Part shown: one piece after another, positions 25,017-33,466 of the stretch | How the letters are laid out: each line of letters begins with the position of its first letter | Position numbering within the stretch: position 1 is the stretch's first letter | Notes under the pieces: generated by a model | Database searches by the model: none | Seen by the model: the letters and a program-made list of their open reading frames with translations, nothing else | What the model was told of the DNA's origin: nothing | Assembly (NCBI RefSeq): GCF_026008495.1 | Contig: NZ_BQUN01000111.1 | Coordinates: forward strand, 90,526 to 154,525 | DNA: 64,000 nt | Source of the DNA: Streptomyces sp. A012304 | Lineage (GTDB): Bacteria; Actinomycetota; Actinomycetes; Streptomycetales; Streptomycetaceae | Reading direction: 5' to 3' | Position numbers and translations under genes: made by a program

Positions 25017-26498
25017 CTAGGCAGCCGATTCGTTGCCGGGCCGCAGCTGTGCCCTGCGGCGCGCCCCCGCGCCGACGGGCCGGCCCCGGCCGGTGCGGCC
25101 CCGGGACGGCGAAGACGCGCGACGGGGGCGTTCCACGACCGGCGCGGTGATGACCACCGGGAGGCCGGAGGGCGCCTGGGCGCCGGTGATGCGGCTCAGT
25201 TCCGCCTCGCCCGAGCGGACCGGTGTGATGTGCGGGGTGATGCCGGCCGCGGCCATCAGCCGGGTCATCCCGCGGCGCTGGCCGGGGGTCACGAGGGTGA
25301 CGACGCTGCCGGACTCGCCGGCGCGGGCCGTACGGCCGCCCCGGTGCAGGTAGTCCTTGTGGTCGGTGGGCGGATCCACATTGACGACCAGGTCGAGGCT
25401 GTCGACGTGAATGCCGCGGGCCGCGACGTTCGTGGCCACCAGGACCGTGACGTGACCGTCCTTGAACTGCGCCAGGGTCCGGGTGCGCTGGGGCTGGGAC
25501 CTGCCGCCGTGCAGGGCCGCGGCGCGGACGCCGCTGTTCAGCAGGTGCTTGGTCAGCCGGTCCACGGCGTGCTTGGTGTCCAGGAACATGATGACCCGGC
25601 CGTCCCGGGCCGCGATCTCGGTGGTTGTGCGGTGCTTGTCCGCGTCGTGCACATGGAGTACGTGGTGCTCCATCGTGGTGACGGCACCCGCCGACGGGTC
25701 GACGGAGTGGACCACCGGGTCGGTCAGGTAGCGGCGGACCAGCAGGTCGACGTTGCGGTCCAGGGTGGCCGAGAAGAGCATCCGCTGGCCCTCGGGGCGT
25801 ACCTGGTCGAGCAGCGCGGTGACCTGGGGCATGAAGCCCATGTCGGTCATCTGGTCGGCCTCGTCGAGAACCGTGATGCCGACGTCGGCGAGCCGGCAGT
25901 CGCCCCGGTCGATGAGGTCCTTGAGCCGACCGGGCGTCGCGACGACCACCTCCGCACCCGAGCGCAGCGCCCCGGCCTGCCTGCCGATGGACATTCCGCC
26001 GACGACGGTGGCGAGCCGCAGGCGCACGGAGCGGGCGTAGGGCGCGAGCGCGTCGGTGACCTGCTGGGCCAGCTCACGGGTGGGGACGAGGACCAGGGCC
26101 AGTGGCCGGCGCGGCTCGGCGCGTCGGCCCGCCGTACGGGCCAGTACCGCGAGGCCGAAGGCGAGGGTCTTGCCCGACCCGGTGCGACCGCGACCGAGTA
26201 CGTCACGGCCGGCCAGGGAGTTCGGCAGGGTCGCCGCCTGGATCGGGAACGGTACGGTCACGCCTTCCTGGCCGAGTGTGGTCAGCAACGGCGCCGGCAG
26301 GGCGAGATCGGCGAACGACGCAACAGCGGGCAACGCCGGCGTGACCGTCTTCGGCAGCGCGAACTCGCCCTGTGCGGCCCGTCGGTTTCCGTAACCGCTG
26401 GAACGGCGCGGAACGCCGGAGCGGCCTGCGGCAGCACTTCCTCCGAAGCGGTCATATGCGCGAGTTGTGCGTGCGCGAGTGGTGCGTGTGCGGTTCAT
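25017..26498 (-). CDS. DEAD-box RNA helicase
   Basis: 493-residue ATP-dependent RNA helicase. Visible motifs in order: Q-motif region PFPIQAATLP, GRTGSGKT (I), PTRELAQQ (Ia), VVGG (Ib), TPGR, DEAD (II; DEADQM), SAT (III), then in domain 2 FLDTKHAVDR (IV), VATNVAARGIHV (V) and HRGGRTAR (VI). The N-terminal ~45 and C-terminal ~60 residues are Arg/Gly-rich RNA-binding tails. Its place upstream of the CBS and small conserved genes, and downstream of a cold-shock gene, suggests a role in RNA remodelling under cold stress. Confidence 0.95.
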   Translation of the reverse strand: MNRTRTTRARTTRAYDRFGGSAAAGRSGVPRRSSGYGNRRAAQGEFALPKTVTPALPAVASFADLALPAPLLTTLGQEGVTVPFPIQAATLPNSLAGRDVLGRGRTGSGKTLAFGLAVLARTAGRRAEPRRPLALVLVPTRELAQQVTDALAPYARSVRLRLATVVGGMSIGRQAGALRSGAEVVVATPGRLKDLIDRGDCRLADVGITVLDEADQMTDMGFMPQVTALLDQVRPEGQRMLFSATLDRNVDLLVRRYLTDPVVHSVDPSAGAVTTMEHHVLHVHDADKHRTTTEIAARDGRVIMFLDTKHAVDRLTKHLLNSGVRAAALHGGRSQPQRTRTLAQFKDGHVTVLVATNVAARGIHVDSLDLVVNVDPPTDHKDYLHRGGRTARAGESGSVVTLVTPGQRRGMTRLMAAAGITPHITPVRSGEAELSRITGAQAPSGLPVVITAPVVERPRRASSPSRGRTGRGRPVGAGARRRAQLRPGNESAA

Positions 26499-26620
26499 GC
26501 GGAACCTTCCTCGACGTGGGCACGTATCAAGGAATTTCCGCAGCGAAATGAGCGGCGCAGAGAATCGCGAGAACGAGCCGTAAATGACAGGGTCGAAGCG
26601 CCCTGAAAATAAAGCGAGCC

Positions 26621-26647
26621 GGGGCCCGCACCCAAAGTGCGGGCCCC
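26621..26647 (-). terminator. terminator of the cold-shock gene
   Basis: GGGGCCCGCA / TGCGGGCCCC stem with a 7-base loop, 30 bases beyond the stop of the minus-strand cold-shock gene. It is followed on that strand by an AT-rich GCTTTATTTTC tract, as in an intrinsic terminator. Confidence 0.8.
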
Positions 26648-26677
26648 AGCGGCGAAGTATGCGTCAGTGCCGGTGCG

Positions 26678-26881
26678 TCAGGCGGGAACGATGTTCTCGG
26701 CCGTCGGGCCCTTCTGGCCCTGCGCGATGTCGAACGACACCTTCTGGCCTTCCAGCAGCTCGCGGAAGCCCTGGGTGGCGATGTTCGAGTAATGGGCGAA
26801 GACGTCGGCGCCGCCGCCGTCCTGCTCGATGAAGCCGAAGCCCTTTTCCGCGTTGAACCACTTCACAGTGCCAGTAGCCAT
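26678..26881 (-). CDS. cold-shock protein (CspA family)
   Basis: 67-residue single cold-shock domain. RNP1-like KGFGFIEQDGG and RNP2-like DVFAHYSNI are intact, and the full length is standard. It binds single-stranded RNA/DNA and acts as an RNA chaperone. AGGAG lies seven bases before ATG 26881. About 490 bases of relatively AT-rich, gene-free DNA lie upstream, consistent with a long 5' leader as in many csp genes, but no known leader structure was identified. Confidence 0.97.
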   Translation of the reverse strand: MATGTVKWFNAEKGFGFIEQDGGGADVFAHYSNIATQGFRELLEGQKVSFDIAQGQKGPTAENIVPA

Positions 26882-27374
26882 TTTGTTTCTCCTTCGGAGG
26901 CGGTGTCAGGAATACGCCCTGTGCGGATTCCGTGTCGCCGTGATGATCAGCCGTCGGAAAAACCTTCTGGCAACCACACCTGCAACTGACGTCGACAGTA
27001 GCACGTCGACATCGGCCCTGCCCGATAAGTAATTCCGCGCCGCCTGTCGCCTCAGGAATATTTCTCGTGCGCCGCCTCGATTTCTTACTTTGCGGCGATA
27101 GATATTGTCTTCCGGGCTGCGGTATTGCCGCCGAGTTTTCCCGCTCGCAGCGCTGTGACCTCCTTCGATGGCTTGTGCGCGGCCGCTGTCGTCATCGGCG
27201 GACCAGATGCCGACGAAAGCGCCCAGACCCCCGAAGCGAGACGAAGGCCACATGGCGACCGTGCACCTGCCCGATGGAGGCGGTCCGGCGTCCGAAGACC
27301 CCTCAGGTGACCGCTTGTCCTCGACTCAGGGCGCACAGAGGGCACGAAACCCTCAAATTGGACTCGACACAAAC
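26882..27374. other. gene-free region upstream of the cold-shock gene
   Basis: Composition is more AT-rich than elsewhere (for example around 27000-27140). No frame has coding bias. It probably holds the cold-shock promoter and untranslated leader, plus the sequence beyond the tRNA terminator. I see no tRNA, rRNA or known riboswitch. Confidence 0.5.
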
Positions 27375-27402
27375 AAACCCCAAGTCAGATGACTTGGGGT
27401 TT
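27375..27402 (-). terminator. terminator of the tRNA-Gly remnant
   Basis: Perfect 12-base stem AAACCCCAAGTC / GACTTGGGGTTT with a 4-base loop. On the minus strand it starts six bases after the tRNA CCA end and is followed by GTTTGTTTG, an intrinsic terminator. Its presence shows this is the native chromosomal 3' flank of the tRNA gene. Confidence 0.82.
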
Positions 27403-27407
27403 CTCTC

Positions 27408-27453
27408 TGGAGCGGGTGACGAGAATCGAACTCGCGCTCTCAGCTTGGGAAGC
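27408..27453 (-). tRNA. 3' half of tRNA-Gly(CCC), 5' half missing
   Basis: On the minus strand the sequence runs from the anticodon loop (GCTTCCCAAGCTGAG, anticodon CCC) through the T arm (GCGAG-TTCGATT-CTCGT) to the acceptor end CACCCGCTCCA, with encoded CCA at 27410-27408. The D arm, 5' acceptor strand and 5' side of the anticodon stem are absent; beyond 27453 the sequence no longer matches a tRNA. A tRNA 3' half followed by its terminator is the usual scar left on one side of an integrated element that uses the tRNA as its attachment site. Confidence 0.8.
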
Positions 27454-27464
27454 GACGGCGCTTG
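27443..27464 (+). repeat. copy 2 of the 22-base direct repeat
   Basis: The first 11 bases belong to the tRNA anticodon-loop segment and the rest (GACGGCGCTTG) lie beyond the tRNA identity. It matches 21092-21113 with one mismatch, so the repeat spans the putative crossover point. Confidence 0.5.
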
Positions 27465-27565
27465 GGTGGGCTCTAGGTCTGCCTGTGAGAGCAGCGTTCG
27501 ATGCAGAGCCGTCGAGGGGGACACGGGCGGCGTTGCGTGAGCAATCCCTACGAAGGGCCGGGGCT

Positions 27566-28246
27566 CTAGAGGATCCCGCATTCGTTGGCGCGGGTGAGCG
27601 CCTCGATGCGGTTGCGGGCGCCCAGTTTCTCCAGTGTTCGTTGCACGTACGTCTTGACCGTGTTCCGGGTGAGGCCGAGGGCCTCGGCGATCTCCGGGTT
27701 CGTCTCGCCCATCGCCATGCGGCGCAGGATGTCGTACTCGCGGCGGGTCAGTCCGCGCTCCTTGAGCCGTTTGGCCAGCAGGATATTCACGTCCTGTTCG
27801 AGGCTGGTGGAGATGACGCGCTCGCCGGCGTTCACTCGCCGGATGGTGTCCACCAGATCGGATCGCTCGGTGTCCTTGAGGATGACCGCGTGCGCTCCAG
27901 CGTCGAGGGCCGCGTTCAGCGCGGCGTGCTCGGGATACGCGGTGAAGATCACGACTTTGACGCCGGGACGGTGGGCGCGCAGTTCGCGGACCACTTCGGG
28001 TGCGAGCATGTCGGGCAGGCGCAGGTCGAGGAGGACGATGTCGGGGCGCAGGAGCTCGACCGCGGTGACGGCTTCTCTCCCGGAGCGGGCGAATCCCGCG
28101 ACGGCGATCCACGGGGTGTTGCTGAGGGCCACCGTCACGCCGTCCAGGACGATGGGGTGGTCGTCGACGACCAGGACGCTCACCTTCTCCTGGTCGCCCG
28201 TCGTCTCCCGGTCCGAGTGCTGCTGACCCGACTCCTCCCGGCTCAT
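27566..28246 (-). CDS. LuxR/NarL-type response regulator
   Basis: 226-residue response regulator. The receiver domain (about residues 22-140) has acidic pocket VVDDH, phospho-acceptor Asp74 in VLLDLRLP, Thr in VVIFTAY and Lys in VILKDTE. The C-terminal LuxR HTH (about 160-220) reads LTRREYDILRRMAMGETNPE then LTRNTVKTYVQRTLEKL. ATG 28246 overlaps the kinase stop (ATGA), so the pair is translationally coupled. It probably controls the divergent carboxylate transport and activation operon through the GGAGACCTC element near 29459. It is the first gene inward from the tRNA scar. Confidence 0.93.
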   Translation of the reverse strand: MSREESGQQHSDRETTGDQEKVSVLVVDDHPIVLDGVTVALSNTPWIAVAGFARSGREAVTAVELLRPDIVLLDLRLPDMLAPEVVRELRAHRPGVKVVIFTAYPEHAALNAALDAGAHAVILKDTERSDLVDTIRRVNAGERVISTSLEQDVNILLAKRLKERGLTRREYDILRRMAMGETNPEIAEALGLTRNTVKTYVQRTLEKLGARNRIEALTRANECGIL

Positions 28247-29385
28247 GCGGGGACCCACGCCTGTACCGTGACGCCGCCGTCCTCGTTGCGGCCCACGCTC
28301 AGGCGTCCGCCCACGCGTGCCAGCCGTTCGGACATGGCCTGCATACCCAGTCCTTCCGAGGTGTTCCGGGTCGGAAGCCCCACGCCGTCGTCGGCGATCC
28401 GCACCGTGACTCCGCCCGCGCCCGCGAACACGCTGACCACGACGGACTGGGCCTGGGCGTGCTTCTCCACGTTCAGCAGGGCCTCCCTTGCCGCGACGAC
28501 GAGCGCCCTGACGTGGGCCGGCGGCAGCGGCGGCACATCGGTGACCGTGATGAGCCGGGCAATGATGCCGGTGCGCTCCTGGAAGGCCCGGCAGTCGCCG
28601 CGCAGCGCCACACAGCCGGCGATCCGGTCCGGCGGAGCGTTCAGCGCGTGCAGCGACGTGCGCAATGCGGCTGCCGCCTCCACCGTCTGCTGCTCCAGGT
28701 CGCTGAGCCGTCCCTGCAGCGCGTCCCCCGGGGGCAGTTCCTCGGCCAGCCTGCGGATGCCCGCGCCGATCGTGAAGAGCATGGCCCCGACGGTGTCGTG
28801 GAGATCGAGGGCGACGCGTCGACGCTCCTCGTGCACCGCGATCTCGGCGGCGTGCCGAGCCCGCTCCGCGACGACCACCGCGGCTGCCGCGCGGGCAGCG
28901 GCCTGTTCGAAGAGCTGCGTCGCACGATCGTCGTACGACGCCGCGTAGCGGTTGGAGCCGTACAGCACGCCGAGCAGCCGGTCCTCGTAGACCATCGGAA
29001 CGGCGATCATCGAGGTCATGCCCTCGGCCTCCACCACGGACTTGAAGTGGTGGGTGATGCTCTGGGCGTGCTGGTAGTCGCGCACCCACTTCGGTGTGCG
29101 CTCGATGAGGACCTGGCCACCCAGGCCGCAGCCGACGGGGACCACGAGTCCGTCCACCCTGTCGGTCCGCACGTTCAGCGGATGCCTCAGAACGATCTCG
29201 TCCGGGCCTTCCGGTTCGCCGACCCAGGCCGTGTCCGCGCCGCACACGGTGGGCACCGTCGCCACGATCCGGCGCATCGCGGCGGGACCGTCGAGCAGGG
29301 CAAGGATCTCCCTGTAACCCTCGGTGAGCTCGAACAGTTCGTCAGGCAGCGGCTGTCGCTGCTGTCCGCCCACCGGACCGGTCAT
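28243..29385 (-). CDS. GAF-domain sensor histidine kinase
   Basis: 380-residue cytoplasmic kinase of the NarL/DesK class. The GAF domain (about residues 30-175) is followed by HisKA_3 with HEERRRVALDLHDTVGAM (phospho-His about 196). The HATPase_c domain (about 280-378) has NVEKHAQA (N box), DDGVGLP (G1) and EGLGMQAMSERL (G2). There is no membrane segment, so it senses an internal signal. It is paired with the response regulator and divergent from DUF485/symporter/ligase genes. A close paralogue lies at 44665-45810. Confidence 0.92.
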   Translation of the reverse strand: MTGPVGGQQRQPLPDELFELTEGYREILALLDGPAAMRRIVATVPTVCGADTAWVGEPEGPDEIVLRHPLNVRTDRVDGLVVPVGCGLGGQVLIERTPKWVRDYQHAQSITHHFKSVVEAEGMTSMIAVPMVYEDRLLGVLYGSNRYAASYDDRATQLFEQAAARAAAAVVVAERARHAAEIAVHEERRRVALDLHDTVGAMLFTIGAGIRRLAEELPPGDALQGRLSDLEQQTVEAAAALRTSLHALNAPPDRIAGCVALRGDCRAFQERTGIIARLITVTDVPPLPPAHVRALVVAAREALLNVEKHAQAQSVVVSVFAGAGGVTVRIADDGVGLPTRNTSEGLGMQAMSERLARVGGRLSVGRNEDGGVTVQAWVPA

Positions 29386-29443
29386 GCTCGGGCACCTCCC
29401 TGCTCGGCCCTTACTTTCCCATGGTCACTGGTTCCGTTTCTGG

Positions 29444-29484
29444 ACGCCATCTCCATCTGGAGACCTCCGCATGGGGCTGTCGGG
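29444..29484. promoter_or_regulatory. shared regulatory element, copy A
   Basis: ACGCCATCTCCATCTGGAGA, then CCTCCGCATGGGGCTG. Roughly 35 of 41 positions match 46058-46098 upstream of the paralogous kinase, and the core GGAGACCTC (29459-29467) recurs at 42962. It lies between divergent kinase and transporter operons, about 70 bases from the DUF485 start and 60 from the kinase start. TCTCCATCTGGAGA is itself palindromic. Confidence 0.62.
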
Positions 29485-29554
29485 CGTCCTCGGGCCCGCC
29501 CAGGATGCGTCGGTACCCCCCAGGCCAGCCGCCCCAGACGGAAACGCAGCCCTC

Positions 29555-29932
29555 ATGACACATGGCGCCACCCCTTATCCCCGCCACCGCGATCCCTGGC
29601 ACGAACGAGGCGCGGAGCCTTGGAACCGCCGGGACGAGCGGGTCGACGACCCCGTGGCCGACCTGCTCGCGTTGCGCGCCAGACGGCTCAGGCCGGTTCG
29701 GCCCGTCACGGCCGCTGTCCTCGGACTCTTCCTGCTCAACGTTGTACTCGCCGCCCTGGCACCGGAGTTCATGGGCATGGTCCTGGTCGGCCGGCTGTCC
29801 GTCGGCCTCGCCGGTGGCCTGGCGCTGTGTGCCGCCACCGCGGCCGCCGTTCACTGGTACGCCCACTACTCCGCCACCAACGTCGACCCCGTCACCGAGG
29901 AGCTGAAGCGCCATGCGGGGGGTGCCCGATGA
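29555..29932 (+). CDS. DUF485-type small membrane subunit of carboxylate symporter
   Basis: 125-residue protein with a polar N-terminus (about 50 residues) and two membrane helices (VTAAVLGLFLLNVVLAALAP and VGLAGGLALCAATAAAVHWY), ending VDPVTEELKRH. It resembles the YjcH/DUF485 partner of acetate symporters. ATG 29555 is chosen for context; the ribosome site is weak. Its stop overlaps the symporter start (ATGA), so the two are coupled. Confidence 0.75.
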   Translation: MTHGATPYPRHRDPWHERGAEPWNRRDERVDDPVADLLALRARRLRPVRPVTAAVLGLFLLNVVLAALAPEFMGMVLVGRLSVGLAGGLALCAATAAAVHWYAHYSATNVDPVTEELKRHAGGAR

Positions 29933-31596
29933 GCCTCGCCCTCGAACTGACAGCCGCTCCCTCCTTCCACGTCTTCACCGTCTTCGCGCCCTTCGTCTGC
30001 TGCGCGCTGTTCCTGGCCGTGCTGGTCATCTCGGGAGACGGCACCGACGGCGCCGACGGCGGCTTCTACCTCGGCGACCGACGGCTGTCCCCGGCCCGGG
30101 CCGGGCTGGCCCTCTTCGGCAGTTACATGTCGGCCGCCACCCTTCTCGGTACGCCGGGGCTGGTGGCGTTGACCGGCTACGACGGCATGATGATCTTCCT
30201 CCTGGGGCCCGTCGTCAGCTGGATCGTCATCCAGTTCCTGATCGCCGAGCCGTACCACAGCACAGGCCGCTTCACGGTCGGAGACTGCCTGGCACGGCGG
30301 CTGAACCCGCGTCCGGTGCACGCGGCCGCCGGTCTGGCCACGCTCGTCATCTGCCTGCTCTACCTCATCCCGCAACTCGTCGGCGCGGGCGCCCTGGCCG
30401 CACCGGTGCTGGGTCTGACCGGGGTGGCGGCCGAGCGGAGCATGGTCGCTGCGCTCGGCTTCGTGATGATCCTTTACGTGGCCATCGGCGGCATGCGGGC
30501 CACCACCGTCGTACAACTGCTGAAGGCCGGTCTGCTGGTGGGCGGTGGCCTGCTCCTCGCGTTCGGGGTGCTGTCCGAGGCCGGCTGGAACCCGGGCGAG
30601 GTCCTGCACCGGGCGGCGGTCAACAGTGGTGCCGGTGACCGGTTCCTGAATCCCGGGGCTGCCGTCGGGAGCGATGCGGTCAGCAGGGTCGACGGGTTGA
30701 GTCTGCAGCTGGCCATCGTGCTCGGCGCGGCCGGACTGCCCCATCTGCTGATGCGCATCAGCGCGGTGCCCACGGCGCGCGCGGCGCGCGAGACGGTTCG
30801 CTGGGCGGCTCTCCTCACCCTCGCCTTCTGCCTGATGGCGGCGGTCATCGGGCTGGGGGCGGGAGCCCTGGTCGGACCGGCCCGCATCACGAGCGAGAGC
30901 CCGAGCGGCAACACCGCCACCTTCCTGCTGGCGGACCAGCTGGGCGGCACGCTGCTGCTGACCGTGATCTCCTGCGTGGCCTTCATGACGATCCTCGCGG
31001 TGGTGTCGGGGACGACCCTTGCCGCCTGCGCCGCAATGGCGCACGACCTGTACCAGGCCGCGTTCAGGCAGGGTCGGGCACCGGAGAGCCGGGAGGTCGG
31101 CCTCGCCCGAATCGCGGCCGTCCTGATCGGCGTGATCGCCACGACGCTGTCCATGTACGCCCAGGACATCAACGTCACCACCCTGGTCGCTCTGGCGTTC
31201 GCCGTCGCCGCGTCGACCGTGCTGCCCGCGCTGCTGTACACCCTGTACTGGAGCGGATTCACGAGCAGGGGAGCATGCTGGACGCTCTACGGAGGGCTCG
31301 TCTCCAGCCTGACACTGTGGGCCCTCTCGCCCGGCCTGTCAGGGAGCCCCACCTCCCTGCTGCCAGACTCGGACTTCGCCCTCTTCCCGCTCCGGTACTG
31401 CGGAATCGCCTCCATCCCCCTCGGGTTCCTGCTCGGCTGGCTCGGCTCCTTCCTCGACCGCAGACAGCCTGATGTCCGGAAGTTCGCCGACCTCCAGCAC
31501 CGCGTCGCCGTGGAGAACTCGACCGGAAACCCGCGTACGGAACCCGTCGCGAGGACCACGCCGGGCGACCCGGGCTTCTTCTTCACGGCCCGCTAG
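29929..31596 (+). CDS. sodium:solute symporter (acetate/monocarboxylate type)
   Basis: 555-residue SSS-family transporter with about 13 membrane segments. FYLGDRRLSPARAGLALFGS, YMSAATLLGTPG, and YVAIGGMRATTVVQLLKAGL are typical of ActP/MctP-like carriers. The start ATG 29929 overlaps the DUF485 stop. The C-terminal ~50 residues are soluble. The DUF485 partner upstream and acyl-CoA ligase downstream indicate uptake and activation of acetate or another short carboxylate; the exact substrate cannot be told. Confidence 0.9.
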   Translation: MSLALELTAAPSFHVFTVFAPFVCCALFLAVLVISGDGTDGADGGFYLGDRRLSPARAGLALFGSYMSAATLLGTPGLVALTGYDGMMIFLLGPVVSWIVIQFLIAEPYHSTGRFTVGDCLARRLNPRPVHAAAGLATLVICLLYLIPQLVGAGALAAPVLGLTGVAAERSMVAALGFVMILYVAIGGMRATTVVQLLKAGLLVGGGLLLAFGVLSEAGWNPGEVLHRAAVNSGAGDRFLNPGAAVGSDAVSRVDGLSLQLAIVLGAAGLPHLLMRISAVPTARAARETVRWAALLTLAFCLMAAVIGLGAGALVGPARITSESPSGNTATFLLADQLGGTLLLTVISCVAFMTILAVVSGTTLAACAAMAHDLYQAAFRQGRAPESREVGLARIAAVLIGVIATTLSMYAQDINVTTLVALAFAVAASTVLPALLYTLYWSGFTSRGACWTLYGGLVSSLTLWALSPGLSGSPTSLLPDSDFALFPLRYCGIASIPLGFLLGWLGSFLDRRQPDVRKFADLQHRVAVENSTGNPRTEPVARTTPGDPGFFFTAR

Positions 31597-31630
31597 CCAC
31601 AGCCGTACCGCTTCATCCGAGGAGACACCC

Positions 31631-33199
31631 ATGCTCAACCTCGCCGTCCTGCTGGAAAACACCGCACGCGAGGCGCCCGACCGTGACGCCGTGGTGCTGG
31701 GGGGCACACGGCTGACGTACGCGCAGATCGACGCCGAGGCGAACCGGGTCGCGGCGGCACTGTCGGCTCACCGCATCGGACCCGGCGACCGGGTGGCCCT
31801 GAGCTGCCCCAATCTGCCGTACTTCGCCATCGTCTACTACGGCATCCTCAAGGCGGGCGCGACCATCGTACCGCTGAACGTCCTGCTTACCGAGCGGGAG
31901 ATCGCGTACCACCTCCAGGACTCCGGAGCGACCGCCTACTTCTGCTTCGAGGGCACTGAGCAACTGCCGATCGCTGAGGCGGGGCTGCGGGCGTTCGAGT
32001 CGACGCCGGGCTGTGAGCAGTTCGTGCTGCTCCCCGGCACGCCCTCCGGTGCGACCCGGCCGGAGAACCCGGGGACGACGACGCTCGCGGAGTTCACCGA
32101 CGGGATGCCCGCCGCGTTCGACACCGTGCAGACGGCGGAGACGGACACCGCGGTCATCCTCTACACCAGCGGCACGACCGGCGCCCCCAAGGGTGCCGAG
32201 CTGACACACAGCAACATGGTCCACAACGCGCTGATGGCGAGCCGCCTGTTCGCGATGGTGCCCGACGACGTCCAACTGCTGGCGCTGCCGCTGTTCCACT
32301 CCTTCGGGCAGACCGCGCAGCTCAACGCGGGATTCGCGACCGGCACCACCATCGTGCTGATGCCGCGCTTCGACGCCCGCGCGGCGATCGAGGTCATGGT
32401 GCGCGAGCGCATCACCTTCTTCGCCGGTGTGCCGACGATGTACTGGGCCCTGCTGAACTGCGAGGACGTCACCGGATCCGAGCTGGCCGCGATCGCGGAG
32501 AACCTGCGTCTCGGCGTCTCCGGCGGATCGGCCCTGCCCGTCGAGGTGCTGAAGAGCTTCGAGGAGCGCTTCTGCGTGCCCATCCTCGAAGGCTACGGAC
32601 TCTCCGAGACCAGCCCCATCGCCACGTTCAACCGCATCGACCGGCCTCGCAAACCCGGCTCGATCGGGTTTCCGGCGTGGGGCGTCGAGGTGAGCGTCGT
32701 CCGCTCCGACGGCACGGAAGCAGACGTCGACGAGCCCGGTGAGATCCGGATCCGCGGCCACAACGTGATGAAGGGATACCTCGACCGGCCGGAAGCGACG
32801 GCGGAGGCCATCGACGAGCAGGGCTGGTTCCGTACGGGCGATGTCGGCAGGCGGGATGCCGACGGCTACCTCTACATCGTGGACCGCACCAAGGACCTCA
32901 TCATCCGCGGCGGCTTCAACGTCTACCCCCGCGAACTCGAGGAAGTTCTGCTCACCCACCCGGCCGTCAGCCTCGCGGCAGTGGTCGGCGTACCCCACGC
33001 CAGCCACGGTGAGGAGGTCAAAGCCTTCGTGATCCGCAAGCCCGGAGCCACGGCCACAGAGGCCGACATCGTGGCCTGGTGCCGGCAGAACATGGCGGGC
33101 CACAAGTACCCACGCATCGTCGAGTTCCGGGACGGGCTGCCCATGACCGCGACAGGCAAGATCCTCAAGCGTGAGCTTGCCGATCGACTGTCGGCCTGA
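31631..33199 (+). CDS. acyl-CoA ligase (AMP-binding, ANL superfamily)
   Basis: 522-residue ATP-dependent acid:CoA ligase. The P-loop-like ILYTSGTTGAPKGAELTH is at about residues 176-193, the A5 motif is EGYGLSETSP, and A7/A8 read GWFRTGDVGRRDADGYLYIV then DRTKDLIIRGGFNVYPRELE. The C-terminal catalytic Lys is in MTATGKILKREL. GAGGAGA precedes ATG 31631. Sequence features are nearer to long-chain/medium-chain ligases than to acetyl-CoA synthetase (which is ~650 residues). It lies 34 bases downstream of the symporter and is probably cotranscribed. Confidence 0.92.
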   Translation: MLNLAVLLENTAREAPDRDAVVLGGTRLTYAQIDAEANRVAAALSAHRIGPGDRVALSCPNLPYFAIVYYGILKAGATIVPLNVLLTEREIAYHLQDSGATAYFCFEGTEQLPIAEAGLRAFESTPGCEQFVLLPGTPSGATRPENPGTTTLAEFTDGMPAAFDTVQTAETDTAVILYTSGTTGAPKGAELTHSNMVHNALMASRLFAMVPDDVQLLALPLFHSFGQTAQLNAGFATGTTIVLMPRFDARAAIEVMVRERITFFAGVPTMYWALLNCEDVTGSELAAIAENLRLGVSGGSALPVEVLKSFEERFCVPILEGYGLSETSPIATFNRIDRPRKPGSIGFPAWGVEVSVVRSDGTEADVDEPGEIRIRGHNVMKGYLDRPEATAEAIDEQGWFRTGDVGRRDADGYLYIVDRTKDLIIRGGFNVYPRELEEVLLTHPAVSLAAVVGVPHASHGEEVKAFVIRKPGATATEADIVAWCRQNMAGHKYPRIVEFRDGLPMTATGKILKRELADRLSA

Positions 33200-33204
33200 C
33201 CTCC

Positions 33205-33366
33205 ATGGGGCGCCCTGAGACGCCGCTGGATCCCGGCGCCGGCCCGATAGCCCGCTTCGCCGACGAGCTGCGAACCCTGCGCCGGGCGGCCGGCAGTCCC
33301 ACCTACCGGCACATGGCCCGGCGGGCGCATCTCTCGGTGACCGCCCTCTCGCGCGCGAGCACACGC
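33205..33366 (+). pseudogene. N-terminal fragment of an XRE-type HTH protein
   Basis: The first ~52 codons read GAGPIARFADELRTLRRAAG then SPTYRHMARRAHLSVTALSR, the usual start of large streptomycete helix-turn-helix/NACHT or WD40 proteins. The following alanine/serine-rich helix becomes Arg/Ser/Pro-rich and no downstream domain follows, so the rest was lost. The start codon is 6 bases after the ligase stop. Confidence 0.5.
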
Positions 33367-33466
33367 AGCCTCCGCCCGTCGGGTCGCCGTGTTCGCAGGC
33401 ACCTTGAGGGCGGCCGCCCTGCGGGACACCACTTCACTCCGTTGTTCAAGCCTCTGACCTGCATTG

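Noticed and set aside
21092..27464. The 6.35-kb segment between the 22-base repeats as an excisable element
   Set aside because: No integrase, relaxase or replication gene inside; contents (PAP2, MerR, DEAD-box, Csp) look chromosomal. Only the repeat itself is reported.
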